Under the pieces are notes generated by a model, which saw only the letters and a program-made list of their open reading frames with translations, did no database searches and was not told where the DNA came from. Of a stretch of DNA of 64,000 bases, positions 33,741 to 45,785 are shown in pieces. The translations under genes and the position numbers were made by a program. The stretch comes from Endocalyx cinctus (taxonomy: Eukaryota > Ascomycota > Sordariomycetes > Amphisphaeriales > Apiosporaceae): assembly GCA_001600455.1 (NCBI GenBank), contig BCKC01000001.1:6350441-6414440 (forward strand), in the 5' to 3' direction. Positions within the stretch are counted from its first letter, which is position 1, and each line of letters begins with the position of its first letter.

Positions 33741-35054
33741 TCAAAGCTCGTCCTTACCAGACTTCGACTCCGACCCCCCGGAACCAGTGACGCGATTCTT
33801 CTGGAGCAGCGCCAACAGGGGCTCGCACCAGTCCTCGTTCCTCCCGGTATCGTCGCGGACGAGTTTTCCGATCTGATACTCCCAACACGCGTCGGCCGTG
33901 GAGTCGACGGCGGATCCCCCGCCGCAGACGTTCTCGCCGGCGGGCTCGCTCGCGGGCCAGACGCCCAGCTCGGCGCCGAGGTCCTCGTCGAGGAAGACGT
34001 CCGACACGATCCGCGCGACCTTGCGCCTGCGGGCCGCCCACTCGTCGCCTTCCTTCAGCAGGATCTGCAGGAAGCTTCGCATCCCGTCGTTCGCGAGGAA
34101 CTCGGTCTTGATCGCGGGGCTCTTGAGGACGCCGTCCAGGACGGCGAGGTGGAGACGCCTGTGTTCCGCCTCTTCTTTGGCGGATGCCGACGAGAAGGTC
34201 TCGGCCGTGGGCGCGAGCTTTCGGTATATCTGATATCTCATCGGCCGCGAGTGGAATTTGCACTGCTTCTGCATGATCGCGTCCCAGGATTTCTCCACCT
34301 CTCGGAGCGCCGGCACGTTGTTTTGCACGGAGGAGGCGATGATGGTGGAGGCGAGGAAATCCTGTCTCTGAGACGGGAGAGGCCTCTTCTCGGCCTGGGC
34401 TGCGTCGCGTTTGGTCATGAGACAGAATAGTCCCTGCAACGCCTCCTCGTCCGACGCGATCTGGAGTCCGTAATACATGTCGTGCGACAGGTCCTCGAGA
34501 TCTTCGAGAGCCCGGTCGAGAGAACCGTCCTCGGCGTTCCAGATTACGTCACCGGACTCTTCGGCAAGCTCTTTCACGGTTTGCATGGCCTTCAGAAAAC
34601 CCTCGTTCTTCTCCTTAGGCGCCCTGACCACGCCGACGGGCTCGTAAGCCGGTGCATTAGGAGGAATCCGAGGCTCGTTATCTCCTTCGAGGGATACTTC
34701 GGGGTCCACGATGACGATGTCACGATCGATGGGTAAGCCCTCGAGTGCCGGGTTTATTTTCTCTCCCGGTTTGTTAAGCTTGGCCTGTTTTTGGCCGGTC
34801 TGGACATCTAGTTGTACATGCAGCCCGGGAGGTATTGATTGATCATCGTGGATAATTTGAAACTCATCAGTCGGAGAAAACACCCTTGGGTAGCATTCTG
34901 CCGGATTGTCTGTGTGACATATAAGGTCGCTCTGGGCCGAAGGTGACTCTGATGGTGAATTTGATGATGCTGAAGCGAATGAGGATACAAGACACGTGAT
35001 GAGTAAAATTGAGAAACAGAATCTTAACAGATTCCGTGTATACGTAGAAGTCAT
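33741..35054 (-). CDS. SIL1: SIL1/SLS1 nucleotide exchange factor for ER Hsp70 (BiP/Kar2), KDEL-terminated
   Basis: 437 aa, single exon. An N-terminal signal peptide (about residues 8-29, FCFSILLITCLVSSFASA) sends it to the ER, and the last four residues are KDEL, the ER-retrieval signal. After an acidic linker comes PPGLHVQLDVQTGQKQAKL, the conserved entry segment of Sil1. The armadillo-repeat-like body has marks such as ALEDLEDLSHDMYYGLQIA and a C-terminal EDWCEPLLALLQ. The protein releases ADP from Kar2/BiP during import and folding of secretory proteins. Yeast Sil1 ends in a variant tetrapeptide, while this one is canonical. It shares a roughly 600-bp divergent promoter region with the complex I subunit gene. 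Start: the only Met placing the signal peptide. Confidence 0.93.
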   Translation of the reverse strand: MTSTYTRNLLRFCFSILLITCLVSSFASASSNSPSESPSAQSDLICHTDNPAECYPRVFSPTDEFQIIHDDQSIPPGLHVQLDVQTGQKQAKLNKPGEKINPALEGLPIDRDIVIVDPEVSLEGDNEPRIPPNAPAYEPVGVVRAPKEKNEGFLKAMQTVKELAEESGDVIWNAEDGSLDRALEDLEDLSHDMYYGLQIASDEEALQGLFCLMTKRDAAQAEKRPLPSQRQDFLASTIIASSVQNNVPALREVEKSWDAIMQKQCKFHSRPMRYQIYRKLAPTAETFSSASAKEEAEHRRLHLAVLDGVLKSPAIKTEFLANDGMRSFLQILLKEGDEWAARRRKVARIVSDVFLDEDLGAELGVWPASEPAGENVCGGGSAVDSTADACWEYQIGKLVRDDTGRNEDWCEPLLALLQKNRVTGSGGSESKSGKDEL

Positions 35055-35652
35055 ATTGAATTTTTTAAGGTATAAGGTGTTCCAGATTAAACCTTTACCT
35101 AGTCTAACGGTGAATATCTAGAAATGAAACGAGGAGACGTTGAGAAACTGGCTGGCTGCTCTCTTTATAGTTAACGTGGCGATGTCGCAAATAGGACACT
35201 TTGCAAGAAATAAAACTAGCCACGAAGACTTATTTTAGTGAAAATATCGAGTCATACTTGATCATGGTAATACTAGCTGCCTAATAATTCTGTCAATATC
35301 TCTCAATTTCGATTTCACATTTAATTGTTTATATTTAAAATGGAAATTATAAAATCATAAAGCAAATAGGCGGTAGAACTGGAAAAATTTTATGTGTACA
35401 GAGTACTAATAATGTACGGTTTTTAGAGGAAAATGTAATACAGTGCTCATTACCATGTGTTAAGTAGAGTTAGAACTGTAATCAAGATTACTTAGAAGAT
35501 AGCTACGATTGGTCGAAAAAGCTCCACTGAATTCAAGTGCCTCAATTCCCGACATCACCTCTCCTTCAGAATTGAAGACTTAAGCTCTTGAAAGCTTGAC
35601 AAGATCTATTCTCTCAGCGCCAATTGGCAATATACACATCCCTATACCTACA
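35055..35652. other. Divergent promoter region between SIL1 and the complex I subunit gene
   Basis: About 600 AT-rich bases between two start codons, without an ORF. Confidence 0.6.
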
Positions 35653-36604
35653 ATGCAAGCCCTCAGGACAAGAGCGGCTTGCGTCGCCCGACGTACCCGA
35701 CCCTCGAACTTCCAAACTACGCGATCTTATGCCTCAGGTCATGACCATCACCATGAGGCACCCAAAGTCGAGGAGAGCTTAGGAGTATGTTATCCAATTT
35801 GCAAATTGCTATATATCTCGTTATTTTTCTCCTATTTCTCTTCTATTGGAGATATCGCATGACTATATCGGTCTATTTAAGGACGGAAGATTACTGCTAC
35901 AGCTGTATATTTTCCGACATGGACTAGAATTTTAGCTATGGGAAGGAAATCAAGAAAAGCTAATACAGGAAAAATGAATAATAAATAGACCGCTTTCTAC
36001 GTCTTCGCCGCTTCCGTACCGCTTTCTATCCTCGGATACCAGGTCTCCCGGCCAGGTGAAGATGGCGAGCCCTCCAGCCTGACCAAGTGGCTCTCGACCA
36101 ACTTCGACTACTACAACTCCTGGGAGGAGCGAAACGACCTCCGAACCCAAGCGATTGAGCAGGCTGCCCACGACAGGCATCTCTTCCTCTATGCCCCCAA
36201 ACAACCGACCTACGAGCTGAGAACTCCCGAGTACGTTTCTCCCGCCAGCGTAGCTTATTTAGTTTCTCGGCCCTTTTTTTTCTTCTTCTTCCCTCGTTGT
36301 CTTCTTTGGCTCTATACCTTCAATTCATGATGGGAAAAAGAAAGAAAGAAAAATATTCCTTCAATCAAGCCACGTACAATCGAAAGGGCAAAAATATAAA
36401 GATAGATAAGAAAAACTAACATGAAACCCCCACCATAGGCTATTTCACAGCAGCTCTCCCTTCAACGTCCCCGCCGGCCACCACGCGAACCTCGAGAGGG
36501 TGACGGAGCACTATCGCAAGAAGGCCGAGGAGGAGGAAGAGCGGAAGGCGAAGAAGTTGGCGGCGAAGCAGCAAGCCCTAGCCGAGTCCTCCCCTTCAGA
36601 ATGA
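35653..36604 (+). CDS. NADH:ubiquinone oxidoreductase 17.8 kDa subunit, mitochondrial complex I
   Basis: Three exons: 35653-35784, 35989-36230 and 36439-36604, 179 aa. The N-terminus (MQALRTRAACVARRTRP) is an Arg-rich mitochondrial presequence. A single hydrophobic segment, FYVFAASVPLSILGY, opens exon 2. It is followed by WLSTNFDYYNSWEERNDLRT, AIEQAAHDRHLFLYAP and, in exon 3, SPFNVPAGHHANLERVTEHY with a charged Glu/Lys-rich tail. This matches the Neurospora nuo-17.8 accessory subunit of the inner-membrane complex I in order and motifs. The gene is confined to fungi as far as I know. Both introns join in frame (phases 0 and 2). The upstream in-frame codons before 35653 lack a Met. Confidence 0.88.
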
Positions 36605-37535
36605 AGACCGGGGCAAGTAGGCGAAATAAAATAAAAATATAGAACTGGGAAAGGGAGAGAGAGAGAGAGAGAGAGAGAGGCATACGCACACAAATAACGA
36701 CTGTATCACTATTCCATCCGTTTCCAGATCGGTTTGGGAGCCTTTCCCGTGTTTATAGGAAAGAGCCGGTCACGGAGACGCAAGCTTTTCTTTTTGTTCT
36801 TTTTTTTCGTATATACATAGAAATCCCGACAAGTAAAGAAAAAAAAAAGATGGTAGAACAGGAGAGAAGCTGCAACTGTGCTCAAAATAACAAACTTAAT
36901 GTTTGAATTTGTTGATATGACTCAAATCTTGTTATATTCCCTAGGTGATCCTCTCTTGTGCAATCCTTATTCCAGCGTTAAGAGTTTCCATCAATGCACG
37001 TCGTTGGCGCCTACTCCAGGGAGCTGAGCTTTCTCCCCTCTCCTCTCCTCTAGCAAATATAGTCGTGTTTGATATACTTGATCTAAGTCATATCACAATT
37101 GTTCATCACCGCGTAAAAGAATTAGATTATCTATGCGTGGACATATACATACTATGTATCGGTTTTTGTGGCGTAGCATACAGTTCTGCCTTTCGAAATC
37201 TACATACGTAGTTTGGCAGAAACAAGACGATGTACCTCTCAGGCATCGAATAGCTGTTTTCGTGCTTATAATACACAGTGAAGCCCATCATTAACTCGTC
37301 GAGCGAGCATGATCACACAACTGGTCTGGTGCATAAACAGTTCACGGAGGATTACAATCAATAGTAATGCAGCGACAAATTGTAGTCAGCCTAGATGATT
37401 TTTTTTAATTCATTTCATCATCTAACACATATCAGATAGTGGCACTTTCCGGCCGATCTACTGAAAAAAAGAACCGTTTCCACATTTTGCCAATATCCAC
37501 GAGAATGCAAAGACACCATCCATAATCCCATAACC
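36605..37535. other. Convergent intergenic region with GA microsatellite
   Basis: About 930 bases. A (GA)n tract of roughly 12 units occurs near 36655-36678, and a T-rich stretch near 36799-36810. No gene seen. Confidence 0.55.
36655..36678. repeat. (GA)n microsatellite
   Basis: An uninterrupted GA/AG dinucleotide tract just past the complex I subunit stop codon. Confidence 0.85.
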
Positions 37536-38370
<835 letters not shown>

Positions 38371-40740
38371 GATTGCGGTGATGTGTTATTGATTCAAGAC
38401 CTTGGCTTCTCGATATAGGAGGTAGGTGGTTTGAGTGTTGCGAAAAGCTCGAGTGGTGTGGTGGAAAGGAATATGGTGGATTGATGAAAAGTGATCACAC
38501 ACAAGATACGTACAAATGCTAGTGTAAAATGCGGGCTATGGAAATTTTGACTAGAAGGTCAAAATTGTGCGCGCACAGACCACCTGCGTAGCGATAAACT
38601 ATCCCACTCTAGCTTAGCCCCCAAAGCCCCACCCCAAGCTTAGCTAAGCATATTTCAATACGGATAGAAGGTAGGAAGGGCTGGAAAGTTAAGTCCGCAG
38701 ATGCCACTCCGTCCTGCCCGTAAGTCTTAACAATATATCGAGGAAGTCAGGGTTCTTTGCCCATTTAGCCCAATACTTCAGCTTTCTCGTATTTGATTTA
38801 AATGATTTCACAGGCGACATGGTAAATTTCTACTCGACAAGGGGTAAACTGAAATGGCATATGACCGTTAAACCAACGATTTTATAAGACCTGGTACGTT
38901 ACTACCAAACGCCCAAGACACGATTATGGAAGCCACCTTCTCCTTTGGAGGTATACGTAGGTAGGTGTGAGGGAGGGATGGATTCTGCTACTTCTTTAGG
39001 CGTTTACCATGCTTCAAGATTGTTTAAGGTGATTGTGCCATAATGGAGTTGTTAAGCGAATAGATTCCTTGATTGGTTTCATCCTACTTCTTGATAGTTG
39101 CCGCCGAATGAATAACTTGAGACATGAAACCTATATATTCAAGAAGTTTACGGAGTACTCGGTGCAACATTTACCTAAGTCCACGGGTATCTATTACAGT
39201 CACCTGCCGCAAGGCTGCTGCTGGTTAAAAAAAAAAAAAAAAGATATGGAATCAGCTGTTAATACATAACAATCAGCTACACGTAAGTAAAATGCTCAAC
39301 AAGAACGGTTTATCCCATATATATTTATACATATGGGTGGACTACTCTTCTACTGGGACACGGTCAGTGAGCGGTTAAACCTTTTTCAATATCAGAAAGA
39401 GCTTTGGAATACTCGGTATTTAGTGGTTAAATCTATCAGGTAGTCCTACTACGTAGAGGAGGATAAATTATGACGAAGAAGTATATGAATGTGTACGTGT
39501 AGATTGGTTAGGAGAATCTGATTCGTTTCTCCGCTCTGCCGGATGTGGCAAGGTAAGGTAGGAAGAGAGGAGGTCCTTGTTGGGAATGTTTGACCAAACC
39601 AATATACGTAAAAAGGACGCTGATCCGATTGATGTCGCACAGCCACCCCAACCATAAGCCAGCCCAGCGCCAGCCAAAGTTTGATGATGACAAGTGGGGC
39701 AATATATTACTCAGCCTGAACAGAAGAAAAAAAAAAAAAAAAAAGGGCCTGAAGTGTTTATACATACGGCTCAGGTAGAATATATGATATGTACTTCCAA
39801 TATTGTATAACTGGTTAACTGCCTGACTGCTTAGGTGGAAGTTGTAAGAAATTACCCAAATGTATAGCAAGCGTGTAGATTGTTGAACGATGACTATTAC
39901 GGCAAGTGCATATAATTGTGGCGCATGTATATATACATTTAAAGTGTGACGTTCTTCGTACCTGTACTTTTATTTATTTAATATTAACCAATCAAATAAT
40001 CTTAAAGAGGACTCATCTGCTTTTCCCCAGCCATCAATTATTCAATTATTCAGAAGTTGTAGAATAGCCACAATTACACATCAATATTTTATATCAGGAT
40101 TGGTTCCCGTTAGCCCAGTTAATTTTTATGATTGGATAAATGTAAAAGTTTTGATGATGTAAATATTTAAGAAGTACCTCCAGGGCTATCTATTAAGTAT
40201 TAAAAGACTACATAAGTACTAAGGTAACTCTCAGGGCTACATACCTAGGTATTTAAGCACTCAGATACTGTAACCTAGTATATTTTCTCTGTCTTAGTAC
40301 CTTTACCTATCAACTATTAGTACCCGTACCATTCTACTGTATCAGCGTGTTTAGTACCCTTTTTTTATCAGCTATTACTTACATTTTAGTTGACAAACCC
40401 AGTACAATCCTCCCGTCATAGTTAGTACGATCGATCTTTGCAGTTTTAGAATAAGTTATTGTCCTTTTATTTTTTTTTTATTTCTTAATTATTATTTTTT
40501 CCTTTCCTAAGCAGAGCAGTCAAACCCAAAACCAGGTAGAAAGGTAGAAGAGGAAAAGGTAGAAAGCAAGGAAAGTCGCCTCCGCCTCCTTCACCTTTTT
40601 CTCTCTTGCTCATCCACAACTCTCTTTGCGGCTCAGCTCTCTCCATCGATTTTATTCATCATTTACTTCACTTTCCTTCCTAATTCTTATAATATTTACG
40701 ATTTACTTTTGGTTGTTTGTAATTTTTCTACTTCCGTTTA

Positions 40741-40770
40741 AAAAAAAATAAAATAAAATAAAATAAAAAA
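40741..40770. repeat. (AAAAT)n pentanucleotide tract
   Basis: About four AAAAT units flanked by A-runs within the probable 5' leader of the zinc-finger gene. Confidence 0.75.
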
Positions 40771-41019
40771 TACAAATCATATTCAGTCATTTTGATCTCT
40801 AATTACGTCAAACAACAAAACTATCAAACTTCATTCATTACCTACCCTACTTAGCCACCATCCTGATTCAACAAAAAAAAAAATACGTTACCTACCGCAA
40901 AGTACCTGCCAGGACGCGATTCACCGCGAACAACAACAAAAAAAACACCCCATCATCACCAACAGCCACCTATTTTCAGCCACACATATAATCCAGCCTT
41001 GTCGCCATTAAGCTTGACG

Positions 41020-41052
41020 ATGCTTTAAGTGATGCGCCTAATCATTCTATAG
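41020..41052 (+). promoter_or_regulatory. Two minimal upstream ORFs in the leader of the C2H2 regulator
   Basis: ATG at 41020 encodes two residues before TAA (41020-41028). ATG at 41032 encodes six residues before TAG (41032-41052). Both close within 120 bases of the main start, and could reduce initiation there if transcription begins upstream. Confidence 0.45.
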
Positions 41053-41135
41053 GTGTTATTCTCATTGATTGCGACTTATTTGACGTAAAAAAAAAAAAAA
41101 TTAAATTGTCTTCGTGACAATTTTAACTTGATCTC

Positions 41136-43133
41136 ATGGCGTCCGAAAAAGGTCCTGTCGCGACCGAAGCCCCGCCTTTATCTTCCAGTGCTCCCCAATC
41201 CTCCATTGCTCAAATTTCTGTTGAGGCAATAGCTGCTGAAGCTGCGCGCGCGACTCAGTCATTGAAGAGACAACGCGAATCGACACCTACTTCACCTTCT
41301 TCCGCTTTAGACCCAGCTTATAACCCCGAATTGTCACCTTCCAAAGTTGCCAGAATCGCAGGTCTTGCAACGAGACATTCTCCCGTTCCAGCTTCCCTCA
41401 CAGCTGCCGCCGCCATTGAAGAAGAAAGACGAAGACAGGAGGAACAATACAAACTCCAAGTTGATGGTGCTAGCGATAATCCCCAGTTCAAAGCACAATC
41501 GGCCTTGGCATCTCCGGCTTTCGCCATGAGTCGACCACAAGATTCGCCCGCGACGACCGACGCGCAACCGGCTACGTCGCCTTCTGCATCCCTTCCCGTC
41601 CACGTCGGAGAACCCGAACATAAACTCGATACTAGTCCCCAGAGCGCCGCAAGTATCGCGAGCTTGGCTGTCACCAATGCGCCTATCGCAACTAGCCCGG
41701 CGCCCATGGAGCTCGATACGCGCAGTGAGCAAAACAATAGCTTCGGGTCTCAACCACCGGCCCAGATGGAAGAGAAAGGTGGAAATTCTCTATCGTATCC
41801 TGGTATACTACCTTCGGCTGCAAATATGCCAGCTCCTCCGGCCAGGGGCATGAGTATGCCGATGACACCCAATGCGCAAACTGCGCCGAGATCTCCGAAC
41901 TCTAAAAAACACAAGTGCCCTTACTGCGAGACCGAATTTACACGTCACCACAACCTCAAGAGTCATCTTTTGACGCACAGTCAAGAAAAGCCCTACGTGT
42001 GTCAGACGTGCGAGATGCGTTTTCGTCGTTTACACGATCTCAAGCGCCATACGAAACTACACACGGGCGAGAAGCCTCACGTTTGTCCCAAGTGCGACCG
42101 TAAATTTGCACGTGGCGACGCTCTCGCACGTCATAGCAAAGGTCCTGGTGGCTGCGTTGGTCGACGTAGTAGCCTTGGAAGCTTTGGCGTAGGCGACGAT
42201 GATATAGATGGCGCAAGTCACCTCCAAGGCGATGATTCAGCCATGGCGGGTATTGTCTACGACGGCTCTAATGATCCCGACATGACGGAGGAAGATAGAA
42301 GACGCTTGGGTGTTCCTTCCATTAAAGCTCAGCATGTTCAAGGTAATGACCTCGCGCTTTCCACTCACCCCAACTATTCACCAGACGCGCACTCTCCTTT
42401 CACAATTCCATTCACAATGGATAAACATACAGACTCAAACATATCTAACATATATCATGTTTCAGCGAGCTCGAATGCTCCAGCACCTTTGACTAGTAAC
42501 AATCCTGCATCAGTCTATGCCCAGACCACAATGACGGAAAGCCCCAAACCTCTTAGCCCATCGGCTCTACAAGCCCATGATGCTAACAACGTCAACCGGC
42601 AACGCTCCCCGAGCTTGACTACACAGTTTCAACAGCAACAGTTTGGCCGGCATCCAACCGACAGAGGCACACCGCCAGGTTCGTACTTGCCCTCCCTGCA
42701 ACCCATCTCAACATCCCCAGATATTGATGTACCTTCAGTGCCCGGCTTCACCGCCGCCGATGCGGCTAGATATGCTGCTTCCGCCGCCACTAGCCAGGCC
42801 GGCACCGTCCCGGCATCTCAATCTGCCTCGGGCAGCTCGAATTCGCAACAAGTCCTCTCGGGCTCCGGCTTCGGTCATTCGCGAACGTCTAGCGGGCCTG
42901 TGCAGAATGGAAGCGGTGACAGCACAAGCAACAATCTATTCGCTACAGACCAAGGAATTTGGACGTACATTCATAGCCTCGAGGAGCAAATCAGAACAGC
43001 GAACGAACGTGTGTCGGGACTAGAAGCAGCAGAGAGACTTCACGAAGCAAGGATTACTCAACTCACGAACGATGTTACTTCTTTACGCAGTCAACTCGAA
43101 TCCATGGTTGACACAGCCGAGAAGGAAAGTTAG
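41136..43133 (+). CDS. C2H2 zinc-finger transcription factor with C-terminal coiled coil
   Basis: 665 aa, intronless. Three tandem fingers span residues 261-340: CPYCETEFTRHHNLKSHLLTH, then C289/C292...H309, then C317/C320...H333 with Cys340 in place of the last histidine (C2HC). The linkers QEKPYV and TGEKPHV are classic DNA-binding linkers. The N-terminal 250 residues are Ser/Pro/Ala-rich and low in complexity, with a basic QSLKRQRE patch. The middle is Ser/Asn/Pro-rich, as in activation regions. The last 55 residues (YIHSLEEQIR onward) form a likely coiled coil for dimerisation. The finger order resembles fungal nutrient or stress regulators, but I cannot name the orthologue. Start: ATG after a long leader; no better upstream Met in frame. 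Confidence 0.9.
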   Translation: MASEKGPVATEAPPLSSSAPQSSIAQISVEAIAAEAARATQSLKRQRESTPTSPSSALDPAYNPELSPSKVARIAGLATRHSPVPASLTAAAAIEEERRRQEEQYKLQVDGASDNPQFKAQSALASPAFAMSRPQDSPATTDAQPATSPSASLPVHVGEPEHKLDTSPQSAASIASLAVTNAPIATSPAPMELDTRSEQNNSFGSQPPAQMEEKGGNSLSYPGILPSAANMPAPPARGMSMPMTPNAQTAPRSPNSKKHKCPYCETEFTRHHNLKSHLLTHSQEKPYVCQTCEMRFRRLHDLKRHTKLHTGEKPHVCPKCDRKFARGDALARHSKGPGGCVGRRSSLGSFGVGDDDIDGASHLQGDDSAMAGIVYDGSNDPDMTEEDRRRLGVPSIKAQHVQGNDLALSTHPNYSPDAHSPFTIPFTMDKHTDSNISNIYHVSASSNAPAPLTSNNPASVYAQTTMTESPKPLSPSALQAHDANNVNRQRSPSLTTQFQQQQFGRHPTDRGTPPGSYLPSLQPISTSPDIDVPSVPGFTAADAARYAASAATSQAGTVPASQSASGSSNSQQVLSGSGFGHSRTSSGPVQNGSGDSTSNNLFATDQGIWTYIHSLEEQIRTANERVSGLEAAERLHEARITQLTNDVTSLRSQLESMVDTAEKES

Positions 43134-43909
43134 GCACAATTGGTTAATGCATTCGACGTAGGAACCGCGGATTTATTTTCTTAACTTTTCGTTTTTTACT
43201 TACTTAAAGAGATGGGAGGTGGAATTCAGCTTGATTCTCTGCTATCATTACCGTTCATCATGTCGGCTGTTATAATAGCTGAAAACATGATAGTATTGAT
43301 TTGACCGGAGGCGTTAGGAGGCGGTTCCCATCCAAAAGCTGATTTTTTTTTTTTAATATTCATTCACATCAAGGTCTTTCGTTAGCGATATCCCTGTGGA
43401 CTTTCGGGATTTGGCGTGGGGGAAAATTCATTCTCGTTCGGCCGTACCAGTCTTTTTTCTCTTATTCTTTTTAAACCAGTTTCCTCCTGTATACTATATG
43501 CACAGATAGAATGCCTCGACATAGGACGGATATGGGTATCACTACCATCGTTTTAGTCCTTAATCGAATCAACGGAATTCTTAAGGGCATCCCATTAAAT
43601 GGAATATCTCTTAAGACTTCGAAGACTTCGAAATCCGTAATGTAATTTTGGTGGCCATCAATTTATTTATTTATTTTTTTCTCTTCGAGTGAATACTAGT
43701 GTCGTTCATATTCCATTACTACTTAGGTGCATGTACATATTCTCTAGAAAATTCACCATCTACGAACGAACAACACTGTGCATTATGGAATCATCTCGTT
43801 CAGGACTAAATCGTTTGGGGATGGCAGAACAATCACACGTGAAATCTTAGTCGACTAGAATAGGTGGGAATAAACATCTCGACACTTGTTCAACGCCGAG
43901 AAGCTCCAA

Positions 43910-43940
43910 AGCTCAAAGCTCCAGAGCTCCAGAGCTCAGG
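43910..43940. repeat. Short AGCTCCA-type tandem repeat
   Basis: Four to five imperfect copies of AGCTC(C/A)A(A/G)A occur head to tail. Confidence 0.7.
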
Positions 43941-43957
43941 TGTAGGATAAGGCTCCA

Positions 43958-43969
43958 GGGTTAGGGTTA
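43958..43969. repeat. Interstitial telomere-like motif, (GGGTTA)2
   Basis: Two perfect telomere units lie directly after the AGCTCCA repeat. Confidence 0.7.
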
Positions 43970-44384
43970 CGGGAGTACTAGATAGGTAGGCTGCTAGGCA
44001 GGCTTGCACGTAGGCAAACAAAACTTATGCACCATATAAGAAAAATATCACATCGGCTGACATCTCACACCGCCTATCCTTTTTTTTTTCTATATTTTTT
44101 TCTGCAATTATAATATGCGGAAGGGATGGACACCAATAAAAATTCCTTCCTTCATCGGGTTGGGTGTTGGACTTAGGAAAATAAAAATACCTCTTTTCTG
44201 CATAATAGAAATATTCTATTATGTCACGCACCAACATTCGTGGGACGAATCGAGATGAGGCAAAGGCAAAACTCTTTGCGTTTCTCCACATTGTTTTACT
44301 TTTTTTTTTTTTTTCTGTTTGGTTATTTGCTGGCCCTACTTATTTCACTCTAAACCTTTTACTTAGATAAGGCGAACCGAGAAA

Positions 44385-44419
44385 CGGAAAGAAAGAAAGA
44401 AAGAAAGAAAAAAAAAAAT
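44385..44419. repeat. (GAAA)n microsatellite with poly-A extension
   Basis: About six GAAA units followed by an A run. Confidence 0.75.
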
Positions 44420-44592
44420 ACATGTGCTGTGATGTGATGGGGTGATGATATGTTCAAACCCGATTTTATTAGATCCCCGGAGATCAGCAGAGTGAAAGCC
44501 GAATTCATCAGCCACTGGCAAAATACCGAGGTGTCCTTACCCCCTTGTCCTGCCCGCCCCCAGTATTACGGCGGGCCAATGGGACGGGTTTT

Positions 44593-44593
44593 N
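44593..44593. other. Ambiguous base (N)
   Basis: The only non-ACGT character in the window, between T-rich and G-rich sequence. It probably marks an assembly or base-calling uncertainty. Confidence 0.95.
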
Positions 44594-45601
44594 GGAGGGG
44601 GAAGAGAGTGTGTGTAAGAGGGAGGGGGGGTAAATACCAAGAGACTTTCTCCAATGTACCGGTACGAAGTCGTGGGAAAAAAGTTTGGCCTGGAAAGGGT
44701 TAAGCGATTAAAATATCTTCCCGTTTGGGTTCTGAGCTCTCTTTCTCTCTTTGCTTGAGATGACATGACGAGAGACTTTAAAAACATATACGTACAAGTA
44801 TATATATTATGGATACATGCAGACATGTTGCCTACTCGTAAGGCGGACCTAAACCTGCCAACCTGCCAAAGCCCAAACCCGAAGTTCGGCTCGTCCCAGA
44901 TAAGTAATCAACTAACTAGAATAGGTAGGTTCATAAGTCAGCTTTTATGTACGTGCACTTATTACTCACATGTTTTTTGACGGATGAAAACAAATCATCA
45001 TAACCTATTTGACAGCGTCTCGAGGGCGCTTAGCCACAATTCTTCCGCTAGAAAGCAGGATTAGGCAACGCGAAGCCGGCAAGTTTTTGTTCTCGGACGC
45101 AAAATATTCAAATCAACTACCAAGTTACCAAGTTTCTCGCGCCAAGATGAATACGAGGCTGGTAAGCTGGTTAGGTAGGTTAGTCGTCACGGATATCCGA
45201 TGGGTTTCCTGTTCCACAGTTTTAAGGAAATCGATGATGGGGGCAGCTGAGAATATAGGTATCCAGTAAAAGTATCACAGATCAGGTTTAGCGTACTTTT
45301 GGAGTCGCCGCTTTTGCTCAGGCTTGGCTCAGTCGATCCTCGGTCAAAGTAAACTGAAGTACATTTTTATATAAAAGTTGTACAAACAACTATCTTCAAA
45401 ACGGCTCAATTGGAAGTTTGCCTTATTACTAAAATAATCACCGTGTTGCTCCTACTCAATGAGGGGATTTATCTGCAAAATTCTCATCGGTCGCATCGTA
45501 CTAAGCAGCTACCACGGTCCAGATTATAACGGCATCTTAATCGAAAACGCCAATGATATATTCTCGAGGCCGTAACAATCCGCGGTTTATGAGTCCAAAA
45601 C

Positions 45602-45785
45602 TGTACTGGTCTGGGCTCGTGCTAGTGCGCTGTTGTGATCTGTCCGGGGTACCATCCCCGGATTGTACCCGTCTGGGACCGTGCTGATACGGATATGGTA
45701 CTAGTCCGTGGTCCGATCCCGTAATTACTATTCCGAATACCGTACCAGTACCGTTTCCGACTAGGATAGTCCCACGCCGGTACGG
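45602..45785. repeat. Degenerate repeat region with a perfect hairpin
   Basis: A 28-base segment starting TGTACTGGTCTGGG at 45602 recurs from 45664 with about 21 of 28 bases conserved, 62 bases apart. Looser related GTAC/CCG-rich segments continue to about 45785. Between the two copies lies an inverted repeat with 7-base arms TCCGGGG/CCCCGGA (45643-45649 and 45656-45662). Confidence 0.6.

Larger units (their letters stand above)
38371..41135. other. Divergent region: RPS15 promoter and long leader/promoter of the C2H2 regulator
   Basis: 2.8 kb. The left part is the RPS15 promoter. There are A-runs near 39227-39242 and 39727-39745. From about 40500 the sequence becomes pyrimidine-rich and looks like a long 5' leader: it holds an (AAAAT)n tract near 40741-40767 and two tiny upstream ORFs at 41020-41052. 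No protein gene seen. Confidence 0.55.
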
